From the NCBI RefSeq assembly GCF_900105715.1, contig NZ_FNRY01000001.1, forward strand, positions 868,001 through 932,000: DNA of 64,000 nucleotides, given 5' to 3'. Within the stretch, counting starts at the first letter, position 1; every line of letters begins with the position of its first letter. This DNA is from Paramicrobacterium humi (GTDB taxonomy: Bacteria; Actinomycetota; Actinomycetes; Actinomycetales; Microbacteriaceae). Below, one piece after another: positions 28,366-37,179 of this stretch. The notes beneath the pieces are model-generated. The model ran no database searches and was not told the DNA's origin. It worked only from the letters and a program-made list of their open reading frames with translations. The translations under genes and the position numbers were made by a program.

Positions 28366-29280
28366 TCAGTGCACGTACTCCAGCAGGTCGTTGCCGAGTG
28401 TGCGCAGGGCGTCGATGACAGCGAGGCGTGTGAGCAGATCACTGTCGCTGAACGAGGTTGCGACGGCGTACGCCACGCCCGCCCGGGGCCCCCGCAGCAC
28501 ACCGACCTCAGCGCGCACGCCCGCATCCGACCCCGTCTTATTGAAGAGCGTGAGCTCGTGGGTGCCCTGCCGATGCGACAGCGGATCCAGCCCGAAGGCG
28601 GACGCGACGAGCGACAGGTCCATGTTGAGCGAGAGCCAGTCGACGAGCCGCTGACTCGCGGTCGGACTCGTCGCCTCGCCGCGCGCAACCTCCGAGAACA
28701 GCCAGGCGAGCTCTCGCATCGACCCGACGGAGAGTTGCGGCGCGTCGTCGGGTCCTCGCTGGTCGCGTGCGGAGTCGAGAAGGGCCGTGCGGTTGAGACC
28801 GAGCTTCTCGGTGCGCTCGTGCACCTTCTCGAGTCCGATCTCGCGCAGCAGCACGTTTGTGGCGAGGTTGTCGCCCGCCGCGGCGGTGAACACGGCGAGG
28901 TCGGCGACGGGAAACGACGGCGCCTGCAAGTGCTGCCAGATGCCGCCGTCGCCCACGTTGTCGCGCGCTTCGCGGTCGAGGATGACGAGCCCTTCGAAGT
29001 CCGGATCGTCGAGTCGCGCCGCGACCTCGGCGAGCAGCAACACCGTGCCGATTCCGGCGGTCGGCATCACGACGTAGTCGTCGATTGCGAGCAGCTCGCG
29101 GCCGCTGGCCAGATCCATGATGCGAGCCGAGACCTGCACGCCGTTGCGCGCGAGCACACCGAGGGCGGTGAACCCGCGCTCGAAGCTGTCGGCAGGCTCG
29201 CTGGCCCGATGCCTCGCGCGCCGGTCTCGTGGGCGCACTCGACGCTCAGGCGGGTGGGCCGGTGATGACACGCGCGTCAC
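28366..29280 (-). CDS. Class A beta-lactamase-fold protein lacking the SxxK catalytic motif
   Basis: The order of blocks follows class A serine beta-lactamases and related serine hydrolases, but at the active site MPTAGIGTVLLLAEV replaces the usual PTASxxKVLLL: the nucleophile position is G76 and the lysine position T79 (codons near 29055 and 29046). The second motif is GDN (136-138) instead of SDN. The third, KTG (248-250) in FNKTGSDAG, is intact. Without serine and lysine it should not hydrolyse lactams; a binding or regulatory role is inferred. No signal peptide is evident. The GTG start is uncertain; the first 30 residues are arginine-rich and may not be translated. Confidence 0.8.
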   Translation of the reverse strand: MTRVSSPAHPPERRVRPRDRRARHRASEPADSFERGFTALGVLARNGVQVSARIMDLASGRELLAIDDYVVMPTAGIGTVLLLAEVAARLDDPDFEGLVILDREARDNVGDGGIWQHLQAPSFPVADLAVFTAAAGDNLATNVLLREIGLEKVHERTEKLGLNRTALLDSARDQRGPDDAPQLSVGSMRELAWLFSEVARGEATSPTASQRLVDWLSLNMDLSLVASAFGLDPLSHRQGTHELTLFNKTGSDAGVRAEVGVLRGPRAGVAYAVATSFSDSDLLTRLAVIDALRTLGNDLLEYVH

Positions 29281-29309
29281 ACTCCCTCATACGAGACCGG
29301 ATGCTCCAG

Positions 29310-31289
29310 CTACCAGATCGTGACGCGCTCCTCGGGCGCAAGCCACAGCGCGTCGGTCTCCGTGACTCCAAAGACAGCGTAGAACTCGTCGATGTTCCTG
29401 ACAATCTGATTGCACCGGAACTCGTTCGGCGAATGCGGATCGATCGCGAGCAGGCGAATCACCTCGGCGTCGCGGCTCTTCTGCCGCCAGGCCTGCGCCC
29501 ACGACAGGAAGAAGCGCTCGGCCCCGGTCAAGCCGTCGACCACCGGCGGCTCCTGCCCGTCCAGCGAGATCAAGTACGCCTTCCAGGCGATGCTGAGCCC
29601 GCCGAGATCGCCGATGTTCTCGCCGATCGTGAGGGCGCCGTTCACGTGATGGTCCGGAACCTGCTCAGGGGCGAGCGCGTTGTACTGCTCGATGAGAGAG
29701 CCGGTGCGCTTCTCGAACGCCTCGCGATCGGCTTCCGTCCACCAGTCGGCGAGTCGTCCGTCCCCGTCGTAGCGGGACCCCTGGTCATCGAAGCCGTGCC
29801 CGATCTCGTGGCCGATGACGGCGCCGATCGCACCGTAGTTCGCCGCGGCGTCTCGCGTCTCATCGAAGAACGGGTACTGCAGAATGGCCGCAGGGAACAC
29901 GATCTCGTTGAATCCCGGATTGTAGTAGGCGTTGATCGTCTGCGGCGTCATGAACCACTCGTCGCGATCGAGGGGCTTCCCGATCTTGCTGACCTCGCGG
30001 TGCTGCTCGAATCGACCGGCACGGCGCACGTTGCCCACGAGATCGCTCGAATCGATCTCGAGGCTCGAGTAGTCGCGCCACTTCACGGGGTAGCCGATCT
30101 TCGGCGTGAACTTCTCGAGCTTCTCGAGCGCCCGCTCGCGCGTGGCCGGGCTCATCCACTCGAGCGTCGAGATCGACTGCCGGTAGGCCTCCACGAGGTT
30201 CGCGACGAGCTCGTCCATCGCGGTCTTGGCCTGCGGCGGGAAGTGACGCTCGACGTAAACGCGCCCGACGGCCTCGCCCATCGCGCCCTCGACGAGGGAG
30301 ACGCCGCGCTTCCACCGCTCGCGCTGCTCGGGCGTGCCCGTCAGGGTGCGGCTGTAGAAGTCGAAGTTCTCGGCCGAGAAGTCGTCGGTGAGGTACGGCG
30401 CTGCGCCGTGCAGCACCTTCCACGCCACCCAGTCCTTCCAGGCGTCGAGGTTCTCCTCGACGAGCACGTCGCCGAGGCCCTCGAGGAAGGAGGGCTGCAT
30501 GACGACGACTTCGGCGAGCGCGGACGCCGGCACGTCGATGGCCTCACGCCACGGCGTCAGATCCACGCCCTTGACGAGAGCGAAGGCGTCGTCTCCGGTG
30601 TAGAGGTTGTACGTCTTCTGCGCGTCGCGCGTTGCCACGTTGTCCCAGTGATGCGACGCGATCTGCGTCTCGAGATCGAGAACGCGGCGAGCACGACCGG
30701 CCGCGTCATCGAGGCCGCCGAGCGTGAACATGCGCTCGAGGTGGCCGAGGTACGCCTCACGGGTCTCAGCGAAGCGTTCCTCCCGGAAGTAGCTCTCGTC
30801 GGGCAGCGTGATGCCGGACTGCACGATGAACATGATGTAGCGCTCGGGGTTGCCCGGGTCGTTGTCGACGCCCATGCCGATGAAGCCGCCGACGCCGTCG
30901 TTCTCGAGTCGGCCGAGTGTGGCGAGCAGCTCGGGAATGGACGAGATCTCGGATGCCGCCCGCAGCTGCTCCGCGATGGGCTCGGTTCCGAGCTCGGCGA
31001 TGCGCTCGGTGTCCATGAAGCTCGCGTAGAGATCGCCGACCTTGCGCGCCTCGACCGCGGCATCCGTGTCGTCGAAGACGCCGTTCTGCGCATCGAGGAT
31101 GATCTGCTGCACGTTCTTCTCAGCGGTCTCCGCCAGCTGATAGAAGGTGCCCCACCGCGCCTTGTCGGACGGGATCTCGGTCTCGTCGAGCCACGTGCCG
31201 TTGACGTGTCGGAAGAGGTCGTCTTGCGGTCGGATGTTCGGGTTCAGCTTGTCGGCTTCGATGCCGGAGGACAGCGCAACATCAGTCAT
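29310..31289 (-). CDS. M13-family zinc metallopeptidase (neprilysin/PepO-like)
   Basis: A 659-residue endopeptidase for small peptides. Zinc motif HEIGH at 494-498 in IGHEIGHGFDDQGSRYDGDG, the third zinc ligand in GENIGDLGGLSIAW, and the substrate-side NAYYNPGFNEIVFPAAIL are all present; FFLSWAQAWRQK and DPHSPNEFRCN finish the family signature. No signal peptide, so likely cytosolic as in other actinobacterial PepO-like enzymes. Starts leaderless after TAGGCT. Confidence 0.93.
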   Translation of the reverse strand: MTDVALSSGIEADKLNPNIRPQDDLFRHVNGTWLDETEIPSDKARWGTFYQLAETAEKNVQQIILDAQNGVFDDTDAAVEARKVGDLYASFMDTERIAELGTEPIAEQLRAASEISSIPELLATLGRLENDGVGGFIGMGVDNDPGNPERYIMFIVQSGITLPDESYFREERFAETREAYLGHLERMFTLGGLDDAAGRARRVLDLETQIASHHWDNVATRDAQKTYNLYTGDDAFALVKGVDLTPWREAIDVPASALAEVVVMQPSFLEGLGDVLVEENLDAWKDWVAWKVLHGAAPYLTDDFSAENFDFYSRTLTGTPEQRERWKRGVSLVEGAMGEAVGRVYVERHFPPQAKTAMDELVANLVEAYRQSISTLEWMSPATRERALEKLEKFTPKIGYPVKWRDYSSLEIDSSDLVGNVRRAGRFEQHREVSKIGKPLDRDEWFMTPQTINAYYNPGFNEIVFPAAILQYPFFDETRDAAANYGAIGAVIGHEIGHGFDDQGSRYDGDGRLADWWTEADREAFEKRTGSLIEQYNALAPEQVPDHHVNGALTIGENIGDLGGLSIAWKAYLISLDGQEPPVVDGLTGAERFFLSWAQAWRQKSRDAEVIRLLAIDPHSPNEFRCNQIVRNIDEFYAVFGVTETDALWLAPEERVTIW

Positions 31290-31295
31290 GCGCCC

Positions 31296-31301
31296 AGCCT
31301 A
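31296..31301 (-). promoter_or_regulatory. -10 box TAGGCT, leaderless start of the M13 peptidase gene
   Basis: TAGGCT on the minus strand, six bases, then ATG 31289. Confidence 0.5.
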
Positions 31302-31334
31302 CGTGAGGCGACCGACGGAGCAGTCGTACCCGGC

Positions 31335-31688
31335 TCAGTGCACGATGCAGAAGGGGTGACCGGCGGGGTCGAGGAAGACCCGGAAGTGCTCGTACTTCTT
31401 GCCGGTGTCGGTTGCGCCGTGCTCGAGCACCTGCCGCTCCGCCTCGTCGAGGTCGTCGACCATGACATCGAGATGGAATTGCTGCGGCACCTCCTGGTCG
31501 GGCCATTCCGGTGCGCGATAGTTCTCGACCTGCTGGAACGCCACGGCGGGGATGCCTTCGGCGTAGCCGATCGTGATCCAGTCGTCCTCGGTCTCGACGC
31601 GAGCCATGCCGAGCAGCTCCTCATAGAACGGCGCGAGCGCGGCCGGATCCGGGCAGTCGATGACGGTTGCGTGCAGTTTTCCGATCAT
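31335..31688 (-). CDS. VOC-family (glyoxalase/dioxygenase-fold) protein
   Basis: A 117-residue single VOC unit pair: LHATVIDCPDPAALAPFYEE at the N-terminus with the first metal-type histidine, FHLDVMVDDLDEAERQVLEH in the middle and RVFLDPAGHPFCIVH at the end. This resembles the small actinobacterial glyoxalase-like proteins annotated as VOC family. Substrate unknown. ATG 31688 lies seven bases after TACTCT. Confidence 0.85.
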   Translation of the reverse strand: MIGKLHATVIDCPDPAALAPFYEELLGMARVETEDDWITIGYAEGIPAVAFQQVENYRAPEWPDQEVPQQFHLDVMVDDLDEAERQVLEHGATDTGKKYEHFRVFLDPAGHPFCIVH

Positions 31689-31695
31689 GCGGTCG

Positions 31696-31701
31696 AGAGT
31701 A
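31696..31701 (-). promoter_or_regulatory. -10 box TACTCT, leaderless start of the VOC gene
   Basis: TACTCT on the minus strand, seven bases, then ATG 31688. Confidence 0.45.
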
Positions 31702-31772
31702 CGGGAGACCCCCGACCTCCGGTAGCCCCCGGCGCCAGAACGGGTGTCGGAGGGTGGTGGCATCCTTCGTGC

Positions 31773-32225
31773 ATGGACAGCAATTCCCCCACGATTGACG
31801 AAGTCCTGGTGCCGTTCTTCGACGATCTGACTGAGCACAAGACGGGGCGCAGGCTGCGCCGCGTTTTCCAGGTCGAGGCGCGACTGCGCGAGTACCTCGA
31901 GGCGGAGGGCCATCGCTGCCTCAGCTCCGTTTCCTTCGAGCTGCTCACCCTCGAGAAGACGTTCGAACCCCGGCGCGCCTTCACGAGATGCATGCGCACG
32001 GAAGACCTCCTCTACGCGCTGCGCCCCTTCATCGAGGCCCCCTGGCTCCCCGAGGAGAGGGTGCAGGCGAGTGTGCAGGTCTCCGTCGTCGAGAAGCTCG
32101 CGCTGTCGATGCGCGCGCACGACCAGCTCGATCTCACCCAGGTCGCGGAAGAGTTCGCGCGCCTCGAGATCGCGCTGATCCAGATCAAGCAGTCGCAGCG
32201 CGTCGAGGCGGCCTCCCGCCGATAG
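31773..32225 (+). CDS. Hypothetical helical protein
   Basis: A 150-residue, charged, probably all-helical protein that I do not recognise. Readable parts: TIDEVLVPFFDDLTEHKTGR, RRVFQVEARLREYLEAEG, LLTLEKTFEPRRAFTRCM and EEFARLEIALIQIKQSQR. No motif or membrane segment. Codon use fits the genome. The ATG follows CATCCT by six bases. It ends ten bases before the MATE gene and its TAG stop is part of that gene's -10 box. Confidence 0.7.
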   Translation: MDSNSPTIDEVLVPFFDDLTEHKTGRRLRRVFQVEARLREYLEAEGHRCLSSVSFELLTLEKTFEPRRAFTRCMRTEDLLYALRPFIEAPWLPEERVQASVQVSVVEKLALSMRAHDQLDLTQVAEEFARLEIALIQIKQSQRVEAASRR

Positions 32226-32228
32226 AGT
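32223..32228 (+). promoter_or_regulatory. -10 box TAGAGT, leaderless start of the MATE gene
   Basis: TAGAGT, seven bases, then GTG 32236. The box begins with the stop codon of the preceding gene. Confidence 0.45.
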
Positions 32229-32235
32229 CGAAGCC

Positions 32236-33549
32236 GTGAAAGCCGTCGACCGCGAGATTCTGCGCCTTGCGGTCCCCGCGCTCGGGGCGCTCATCGCCGA
32301 GCCGATGTTCCTGCTCGCCGACTCCGCCATGGTCGGCCACCTCGGCGTCGAACCGCTCGCGGGACTCGGGATCGCGAGCGCCGTGCTGCAGACGATCATC
32401 GGCCTCATGGTGTTCCTGGCCTACGCGACCACGCCGGCCGTCGCCCGGCGGCTCGGCGCGGGCGACGAGCGCGGCGGCGTCTCCGTCGGCATCGACGGGA
32501 TCTGGCTCGCCTTCGGGCTCGGCGTCGTTCTCGCCCTTCTCGGCTGGCTCGCGACCCCGATTCTCATCGCACCGTTCGGGGCGACCGCTTCCGTCTCAGC
32601 GCAGGCATCGACCTATCTCTCGATCTCGATGGCCGGAATCCCGGCGATGCTCGTCGTATTCGCCGCGACCGGGCTCCTGCGCGGGCTGCAGGACACGCGC
32701 ACTCCCCTGTTCGTCGCCGTCGGCGGGTTCGCAGCGAATATCGGCCTCAACTACGTCTTCATGTACGTGCTCGACTTCGGCATTGCGGGCTCCGCGCTCG
32801 GCACGGTCGTCGCGCAGTGGGCGATGGTCGCCGTCTACGTCGCCGTGGTACTGCGCCACGCCCGACGCACGTCCGCCACCGTGCGCCCGACCCGCGAGGG
32901 GCTGCGCGGCTCCGCGCTCTCGGGCGGCTGGCTGTTCGTGCGTACCGCGAGCCTGCGCGCGGCCATGCTGCTGTCGATCTTCGTCGCGACCTCGCTCGGC
33001 ACAAGCGAGCTCGCCGGATTCCAGATCATGATGACGCTGTACTCGACGGCAGCCTTCGCACTCGATGCGCTCGCGATCGCCGCGCAGGCCCTCATCGGCA
33101 AGAATCTCGGGGCCTCCGACGTCGACGCCGTCCGGTCCGTGCTCGCGCGCTGCATCGTCTGGGGGCTCTGGGCGGGCGTCGTGATCGGCGCGATCATCGC
33201 CGGATTGAGCGGAGTGCTCGGCCACCTCTTCACGGGCGACGCCGAGCTCGCCGCTCAGATGCAGCCCGCGCTCGTCGTGCTGGGCGTCAGCGTCCCGCTC
33301 GGCGGGTTCGTCTTCGTCCTCGACGGGGTGCTGATCGGCGCGGGTGACGCGCGCTACCTTGCGCTCACCGGGATCGTGAACCTCGCCTGCTACGTGCCGC
33401 TCGCCCTCTGGGTCTACGCCGCGCAGCCGACGGGCGCGGCCGGGCTCGCCTGGCTGACCGCGGCCTTCAGCCTCGGCTACATCGCCGCGCGGGCCGTCAC
33501 GCTCGGCATTCGTTCCCGCACGACAACGTGGATGAGGACCGGCGCATGA
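32236..33549 (+). CDS. MATE-family efflux transporter (DinF-like)
   Basis: A 437-residue membrane antiporter with about 12 helices. Blocks AVPALGALIAEPMFLLADSA, MVGHLGVEPLAGLGIAS, FVAVGGFAANIGLNYVFMY and ALDALAIAAQALIGKNLGAS are typical of the DinF branch of MATE proteins, which export drugs or oxidised metabolites using Na or H gradients. GTG 32236 is the only start that keeps the full first helix. Its stop overlaps the next start as ATGA. Confidence 0.92.
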   Translation: MKAVDREILRLAVPALGALIAEPMFLLADSAMVGHLGVEPLAGLGIASAVLQTIIGLMVFLAYATTPAVARRLGAGDERGGVSVGIDGIWLAFGLGVVLALLGWLATPILIAPFGATASVSAQASTYLSISMAGIPAMLVVFAATGLLRGLQDTRTPLFVAVGGFAANIGLNYVFMYVLDFGIAGSALGTVVAQWAMVAVYVAVVLRHARRTSATVRPTREGLRGSALSGGWLFVRTASLRAAMLLSIFVATSLGTSELAGFQIMMTLYSTAAFALDALAIAAQALIGKNLGASDVDAVRSVLARCIVWGLWAGVVIGAIIAGLSGVLGHLFTGDAELAAQMQPALVVLGVSVPLGGFVFVLDGVLIGAGDARYLALTGIVNLACYVPLALWVYAAQPTGAAGLAWLTAAFSLGYIAARAVTLGIRSRTTTWMRTGA

Positions 33550-34118
33550 GCCGCCTTCGCATCGTCGTCGCGCACGGCTACCTCGCGAACCCGCAGATGC
33601 ACTGGTTCCCGTGGCTGCGCGAGCACTATGCGCGCACGCTCGGCGACGATGTCGTGCGCGTGCCGGCGCTGCCGAACTCCACGGATCCCGAGCTCGAGCC
33701 ATGGGTCTCGACGCTCGCCGAGGCGATCGGCGAGGTGGACGACGACACGATCCTGATCGGCCACAGCCTCGGTTCCATCACGACGCTTCGGGTTCTCGAT
33801 CGGATGCCGCGCCCGTGGAGCCTGCGCGGCCTCATCCTCGTGGCGGGCTTCGCCGAACCGCTGCCGAACCTGCCGAAACTGGATCCGTTCACGGCGGAGC
33901 CCGTCGACTTCGAAGCGATCATCGCAGGCGCACGACAGCGGCACGTCGTCGGCTCCGACAACGACACGACTGTCGCCCCGCCGATCACCGCCCGACTCGC
34001 GCAGCACCTCGCCGCCCCGCTCACGATCATCCCGGACGGCGGTCATTTCGTGCAGCGGCAGGGCTGCCGCAGCATCCCCGAGCTGCTCCCGATCATCGAC
34101 GGGATGCTGGACGGCTGA
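33546..34118 (+). CDS. RBBP9/YdeN-type alpha/beta hydrolase
   Basis: A 190-residue serine hydrolase: IVVAHGYLANPQMHWFPWL, LIGHSLGSITTLRVLDRM with the nucleophile elbow GHSLG, GSDNDTTVAP with the acid, and DGGHFVQ with the histidine. The small size and NPQMHWFPWL match the RBBP9/YdeN family, found in bacteria next to many unrelated genes. Substrate unknown. Translationally coupled to the MATE gene. Confidence 0.88.
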   Translation: MSRLRIVVAHGYLANPQMHWFPWLREHYARTLGDDVVRVPALPNSTDPELEPWVSTLAEAIGEVDDDTILIGHSLGSITTLRVLDRMPRPWSLRGLILVAGFAEPLPNLPKLDPFTAEPVDFEAIIAGARQRHVVGSDNDTTVAPPITARLAQHLAAPLTIIPDGGHFVQRQGCRSIPELLPIIDGMLDG

Positions 34119-34212
34119 GCCGCGAGCGACCGAAGCATCCACCGATCGGTGGAGGGCGGAATCAGCCGGTCGGACGCTCTGCCGGCGGCATCCGCTCGGC
34201 CAGTGTGGAAGC

Positions 34213-35118
34213 ATGCCAACACACACAGACAACATCGTCGAGGTACGAGACCTCCAGAAGCGCTACGGCTCGTTCACGGCGCTCGACGGCGTGAGCTTCG
34301 ACATCCGCCGCGGCGAGACGTTCGCCCTGCTCGGCCCGAACGGGGCGGGCAAGTCCACGACCATCGAGATCCTCGAGGGCTACCGCCGCCGCAGCGGCGG
34401 CGAGGCGCGCGTGCTCGGCGTCGACCCCGAGCGCGGCGACCTCGGCTGGCGCGCGCAGCTCGGCATCGTGCTGCAGTCGACGGGCGAGTCCGGCAACCTC
34501 ACGGTGCGCGAGCAGCTCACCGAGTTCGCGGGCTACTACCCCAGCCCGCGCGGCGTCGACGAGGTCATCGAGGCCGTCGGCCTCGAGGCGGCGCAGAAGA
34601 CCCGCATCGGCAAGCTCTCGGGCGGCCAGCGCCGCCGCGTCGACGTCGCGCTCGGCATCATCGGCCGGCCGCAGCTGCTGTTCCTCGACGAGCCCACGAC
34701 GGGTTTCGACCCCGAGGCGCGTCGCCAGTTCTGGGAGCTCATCCGCTCGCTCAAGGCGGAGGGCACGAGCATTCTGCTCACGACGCACTACCTCGACGAG
34801 GCCGCACAGCTCGGCGACCGGGCCGCGGTCATCGCCGGCGGCCGCCTCGTGGACATCGGCGCTATCGACGAGATCGGCGGCCGCGAGGCTCGCACTCCCC
34901 TCGTGAAGTGGACGGATGCCGCCGGCCGGCGCCGCGAGATCCGCACCCACGAGCCGGCCACCGCCGTCGCGGCACTCGTCGCCGAGGCCGGCGCGGAGCC
35001 GCGCGACGTCGAGATCGTGCGGCCGACGCTCGAAGACGTCTACCTCACCCTCATCAACGCGGACGCCGGCGAGACCGCTGCCGCAGCATCCGACACCGAA
35101 CAGGAGTTCGCAGCATGA
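34213..35118 (+). CDS. ABC exporter ATP-binding subunit (DrrA-like)
   Basis: A 301-residue ATPase of the ABC-2 export type: Walker A LLGPNGAGKSTTIEIL, Q-loop LGIVLQSTGESGNLTVREQL, signature LSGGQRRRVDVALGI, Walker B LLFLDEPTTGFDPEARR, H-loop LLTTHYLDEA, and a C-terminal regulatory part ending VRPTLEDVYLTLI. This is the daunorubicin-resistance (DrrA) branch. It overlaps the permease start by ATGA, and a two-component system follows. Confidence 0.92.
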   Translation: MPTHTDNIVEVRDLQKRYGSFTALDGVSFDIRRGETFALLGPNGAGKSTTIEILEGYRRRSGGEARVLGVDPERGDLGWRAQLGIVLQSTGESGNLTVREQLTEFAGYYPSPRGVDEVIEAVGLEAAQKTRIGKLSGGQRRRVDVALGIIGRPQLLFLDEPTTGFDPEARRQFWELIRSLKAEGTSILLTTHYLDEAAQLGDRAAVIAGGRLVDIGAIDEIGGREARTPLVKWTDAAGRRREIRTHEPATAVAALVAEAGAEPRDVEIVRPTLEDVYLTLINADAGETAAAASDTEQEFAA

Positions 35119-35948
35119 CCGCCCTCACCGCACCGCTCATCCCGACGCTTCCCGCGGGGCGCTCGCTTCGCCTCGGCCTGCGGCGCATCCCGCTCGAGCT
35201 GAAGATGTACTTCCGCGCGGGCGACCAGGTGTTCTTCACCTTCCTCTTCCCGACGCTGATCTACGCGCTGTTCGCGACGGTGTTCAGCGACCAGGAGCTG
35301 CCCGACGGCGTCTCGATGGCCACCTACTACCTGCCCGGTCTGATCGCGGGCGCGATCCTGCTGTCGGGCGTGCAGAACCTCGCGGGCGACATCGCCGTCG
35401 AGAAGAGCGACGGCACGCTCAAGCGCCTCGGCGGCTCGCCGCTGTCGCCCGTGTCGTACTTCATCGGCAAGCTCGGGCAGGTCGTCGTGACGAGCCTGCT
35501 GCAGCTCGCGCTGCTCGTCGGCGTCGCGGTGCTCGGCTTCGATGCGGCGCTGCCTGACACGGCCGAGGGCTGGGCGATCGTCGCGTGGGTGTACGTGCTC
35601 GGCATTGCGGCGTGCTCGTTCGCGGGAATCGCGCTCTCGGCGCTGCCGCGCTCCGGCAAGACCGCGTCGGCCGTGATCATCCCGATCGTGCTCGTTCTGC
35701 AGTTCATCTCGGGTGTGTACCTGCAGTTCTCGGCGCTGCCCGAGTGGCTGCAGAGCGTCGCGGGATTCTTCCCCGTGCGCTGGATGGCGCAGGGACTGCG
35801 CGGAGCGTTCCTGCCCGAGTCCTACGCCGCCGCGGAGCAGAGCGGCGCCTGGGATCTGCCGCTCGTCGCGATCATGCTCGCCGTGTGGATCGTCGTGGGC
35901 CTCGTGCTCGCGCGGCTCACATTCCGCTGGATCCACAAGGACAAGTGA
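35115..35948 (+). CDS. ABC-2 exporter permease (DrrB-like)
   Basis: A 277-residue membrane protein with about six helices. FFTFLFPTLIYALFATVF is the first helix; NLAGDIAVEKSDGTLKRLGG is the coupling segment of ABC-2 permeases; the last helices are IIPIVLVLQFISGVYLQFS and LVAIMLAVWIVVGLVLARL. Forms an exporter with the ATPase before it. Exported substrate unknown. Confidence 0.9.
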   Translation: MTALTAPLIPTLPAGRSLRLGLRRIPLELKMYFRAGDQVFFTFLFPTLIYALFATVFSDQELPDGVSMATYYLPGLIAGAILLSGVQNLAGDIAVEKSDGTLKRLGGSPLSPVSYFIGKLGQVVVTSLLQLALLVGVAVLGFDAALPDTAEGWAIVAWVYVLGIAACSFAGIALSALPRSGKTASAVIIPIVLVLQFISGVYLQFSALPEWLQSVAGFFPVRWMAQGLRGAFLPESYAAAEQSGAWDLPLVAIMLAVWIVVGLVLARLTFRWIHKDK

Positions 35949-35973
35949 GGGCGGCCGGGCCGGACGTGAGACA

Positions 35974-37179
35974 GTGATCAGCGTGAACACTCGCACCTGG
36001 TGGGACATCGCCGCCGGCGTCACTCTCGTGGCGCTCGCGGCGCTGTTCCTCGTGAACCCCGACAACAGTGCCGGCGAGCGCATCGTGCTCATCGGCGTCC
36101 TTGCCGGGATCGGCGCCGTGTACGCGTTCGGCGCCCGCCGTTTCATCGCGATCGACCTCGCCGACGATGAGGATCCGCCGCTCGGGCTCGGGCTCAGCCT
36201 GCAGGCGGCGCTGCTCGCCCTCGTCACGGTCGGCGTGTTCGTCGACCCGAACATGATGTCGGCGCAGATCGTCGTCATGCCGCTGATCTGGATGAGCGCG
36301 CGTTCGACGGTGCACGCTGTCATTGCGAACATCTGCGCGGCTGCGCTCTTCGGAACCGCGTACGCGGCCGGCGGCGGCTGGACGAGCGGCAGCATCGGCA
36401 CGGGGTTCACGATCTCCGTGGTGTCGGCCGCGTTCAGCGTGGCGCTCGGCCTGTGGATCACGCGCATCGCCACGTGGGGCGTCGAACGTCAGCGGCTCCT
36501 CGAGGAGCTCACCGCGACCCAGGGCGAGCTTGAAGCGGCGCACCGCGAGGCCGGGGCGGCCACCGAGCGCGAGCGACTCGCGCGCGACATCCACGACACG
36601 ATCGCGCAGAGCCTCACGAGCATCGTCATGCTCGCCCAGCGCCTCCGCCTCGAGGACACCGGCTCGGAGGCCGCCCAGCTCATCGAGGAGACCGCTCGCG
36701 AGGCGCTCGTCGAAGCCCGCGCGCTCGTCGCCTCGAACGCGGCGGTCACCCCCTCGGCGGCATCCGGATCGCTTGAGGCGAGCCTCGTGCGACTGGGCGA
36801 GCGCTTCGAGCGCGAGACGGCCGTGCGCGTGGCCGTCGACGCTCACCTGGAGGTTCCGCTCTCCCGCGATCTCGAGGTCGTCATCCTGCGCTGCGCGCAA
36901 GAGGGACTGGCGAACATTCGCAAGCACGCGGGCGCGACCGCGGTGTCGCTCTCGCTCGCGACAGAGCGCGACTTCGCCGTGCTCGTCATCCGCGACGACG
37001 GCCGCGGCCTCGGCGGCTATCGGCTCGCCGACGAGGGCGGCTTCGGCCTCGTCGGCATGCGCGATCGGCTCGCGCTCGTCGGCGGGAGCCTTCAGGTGAC
37101 GGACGCCCCCGGCGGCGGCGTCTGCCTGACCGTGCGCGTCCCGCATCCATCCGTTCACCCTCAGGAGGCATTTCAGTGA
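35974..37179 (+). CDS. Sensor histidine kinase (NarL-partner type)
   Basis: A 401-residue kinase: about five transmembrane segments at 12-30, 36-52, 72-92, 97-130 and 142-162 form an input part without a large extracellular domain, as in kinases that sense through the membrane or a transporter. A coiled coil leads to HisKA_3 with the phospho-acceptor H207 in RDIHDTIAQSLTSIV. The ATPase part has QEGLANIRKHAGA (N box) and DDGRGL, FGLVGMRDRLAL. Start GTG 35974 (35983 is an alternative). Its stop overlaps the regulator start as GTGA. Confidence 0.9.
   Translation: MISVNTRTWWDIAAGVTLVALAALFLVNPDNSAGERIVLIGVLAGIGAVYAFGARRFIAIDLADDEDPPLGLGLSLQAALLALVTVGVFVDPNMMSAQIVVMPLIWMSARSTVHAVIANICAAALFGTAYAAGGGWTSGSIGTGFTISVVSAAFSVALGLWITRIATWGVERQRLLEELTATQGELEAAHREAGAATERERLARDIHDTIAQSLTSIVMLAQRLRLEDTGSEAAQLIEETAREALVEARALVASNAAVTPSAASGSLEASLVRLGERFERETAVRVAVDAHLEVPLSRDLEVVILRCAQEGLANIRKHAGATAVSLSLATERDFAVLVIRDDGRGLGGYRLADEGGFGLVGMRDRLALVGGSLQVTDAPGGGVCLTVRVPHPSVHPQEAFQ

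Noticed and set aside
29229-32225. 998-codon open frame on the plus strand across the beta-lactamase-like and M13 genes
   Set aside because: It is the mirror frame of well-recognised minus-strand genes; only its last 150 codons (31773-32225) are coding.
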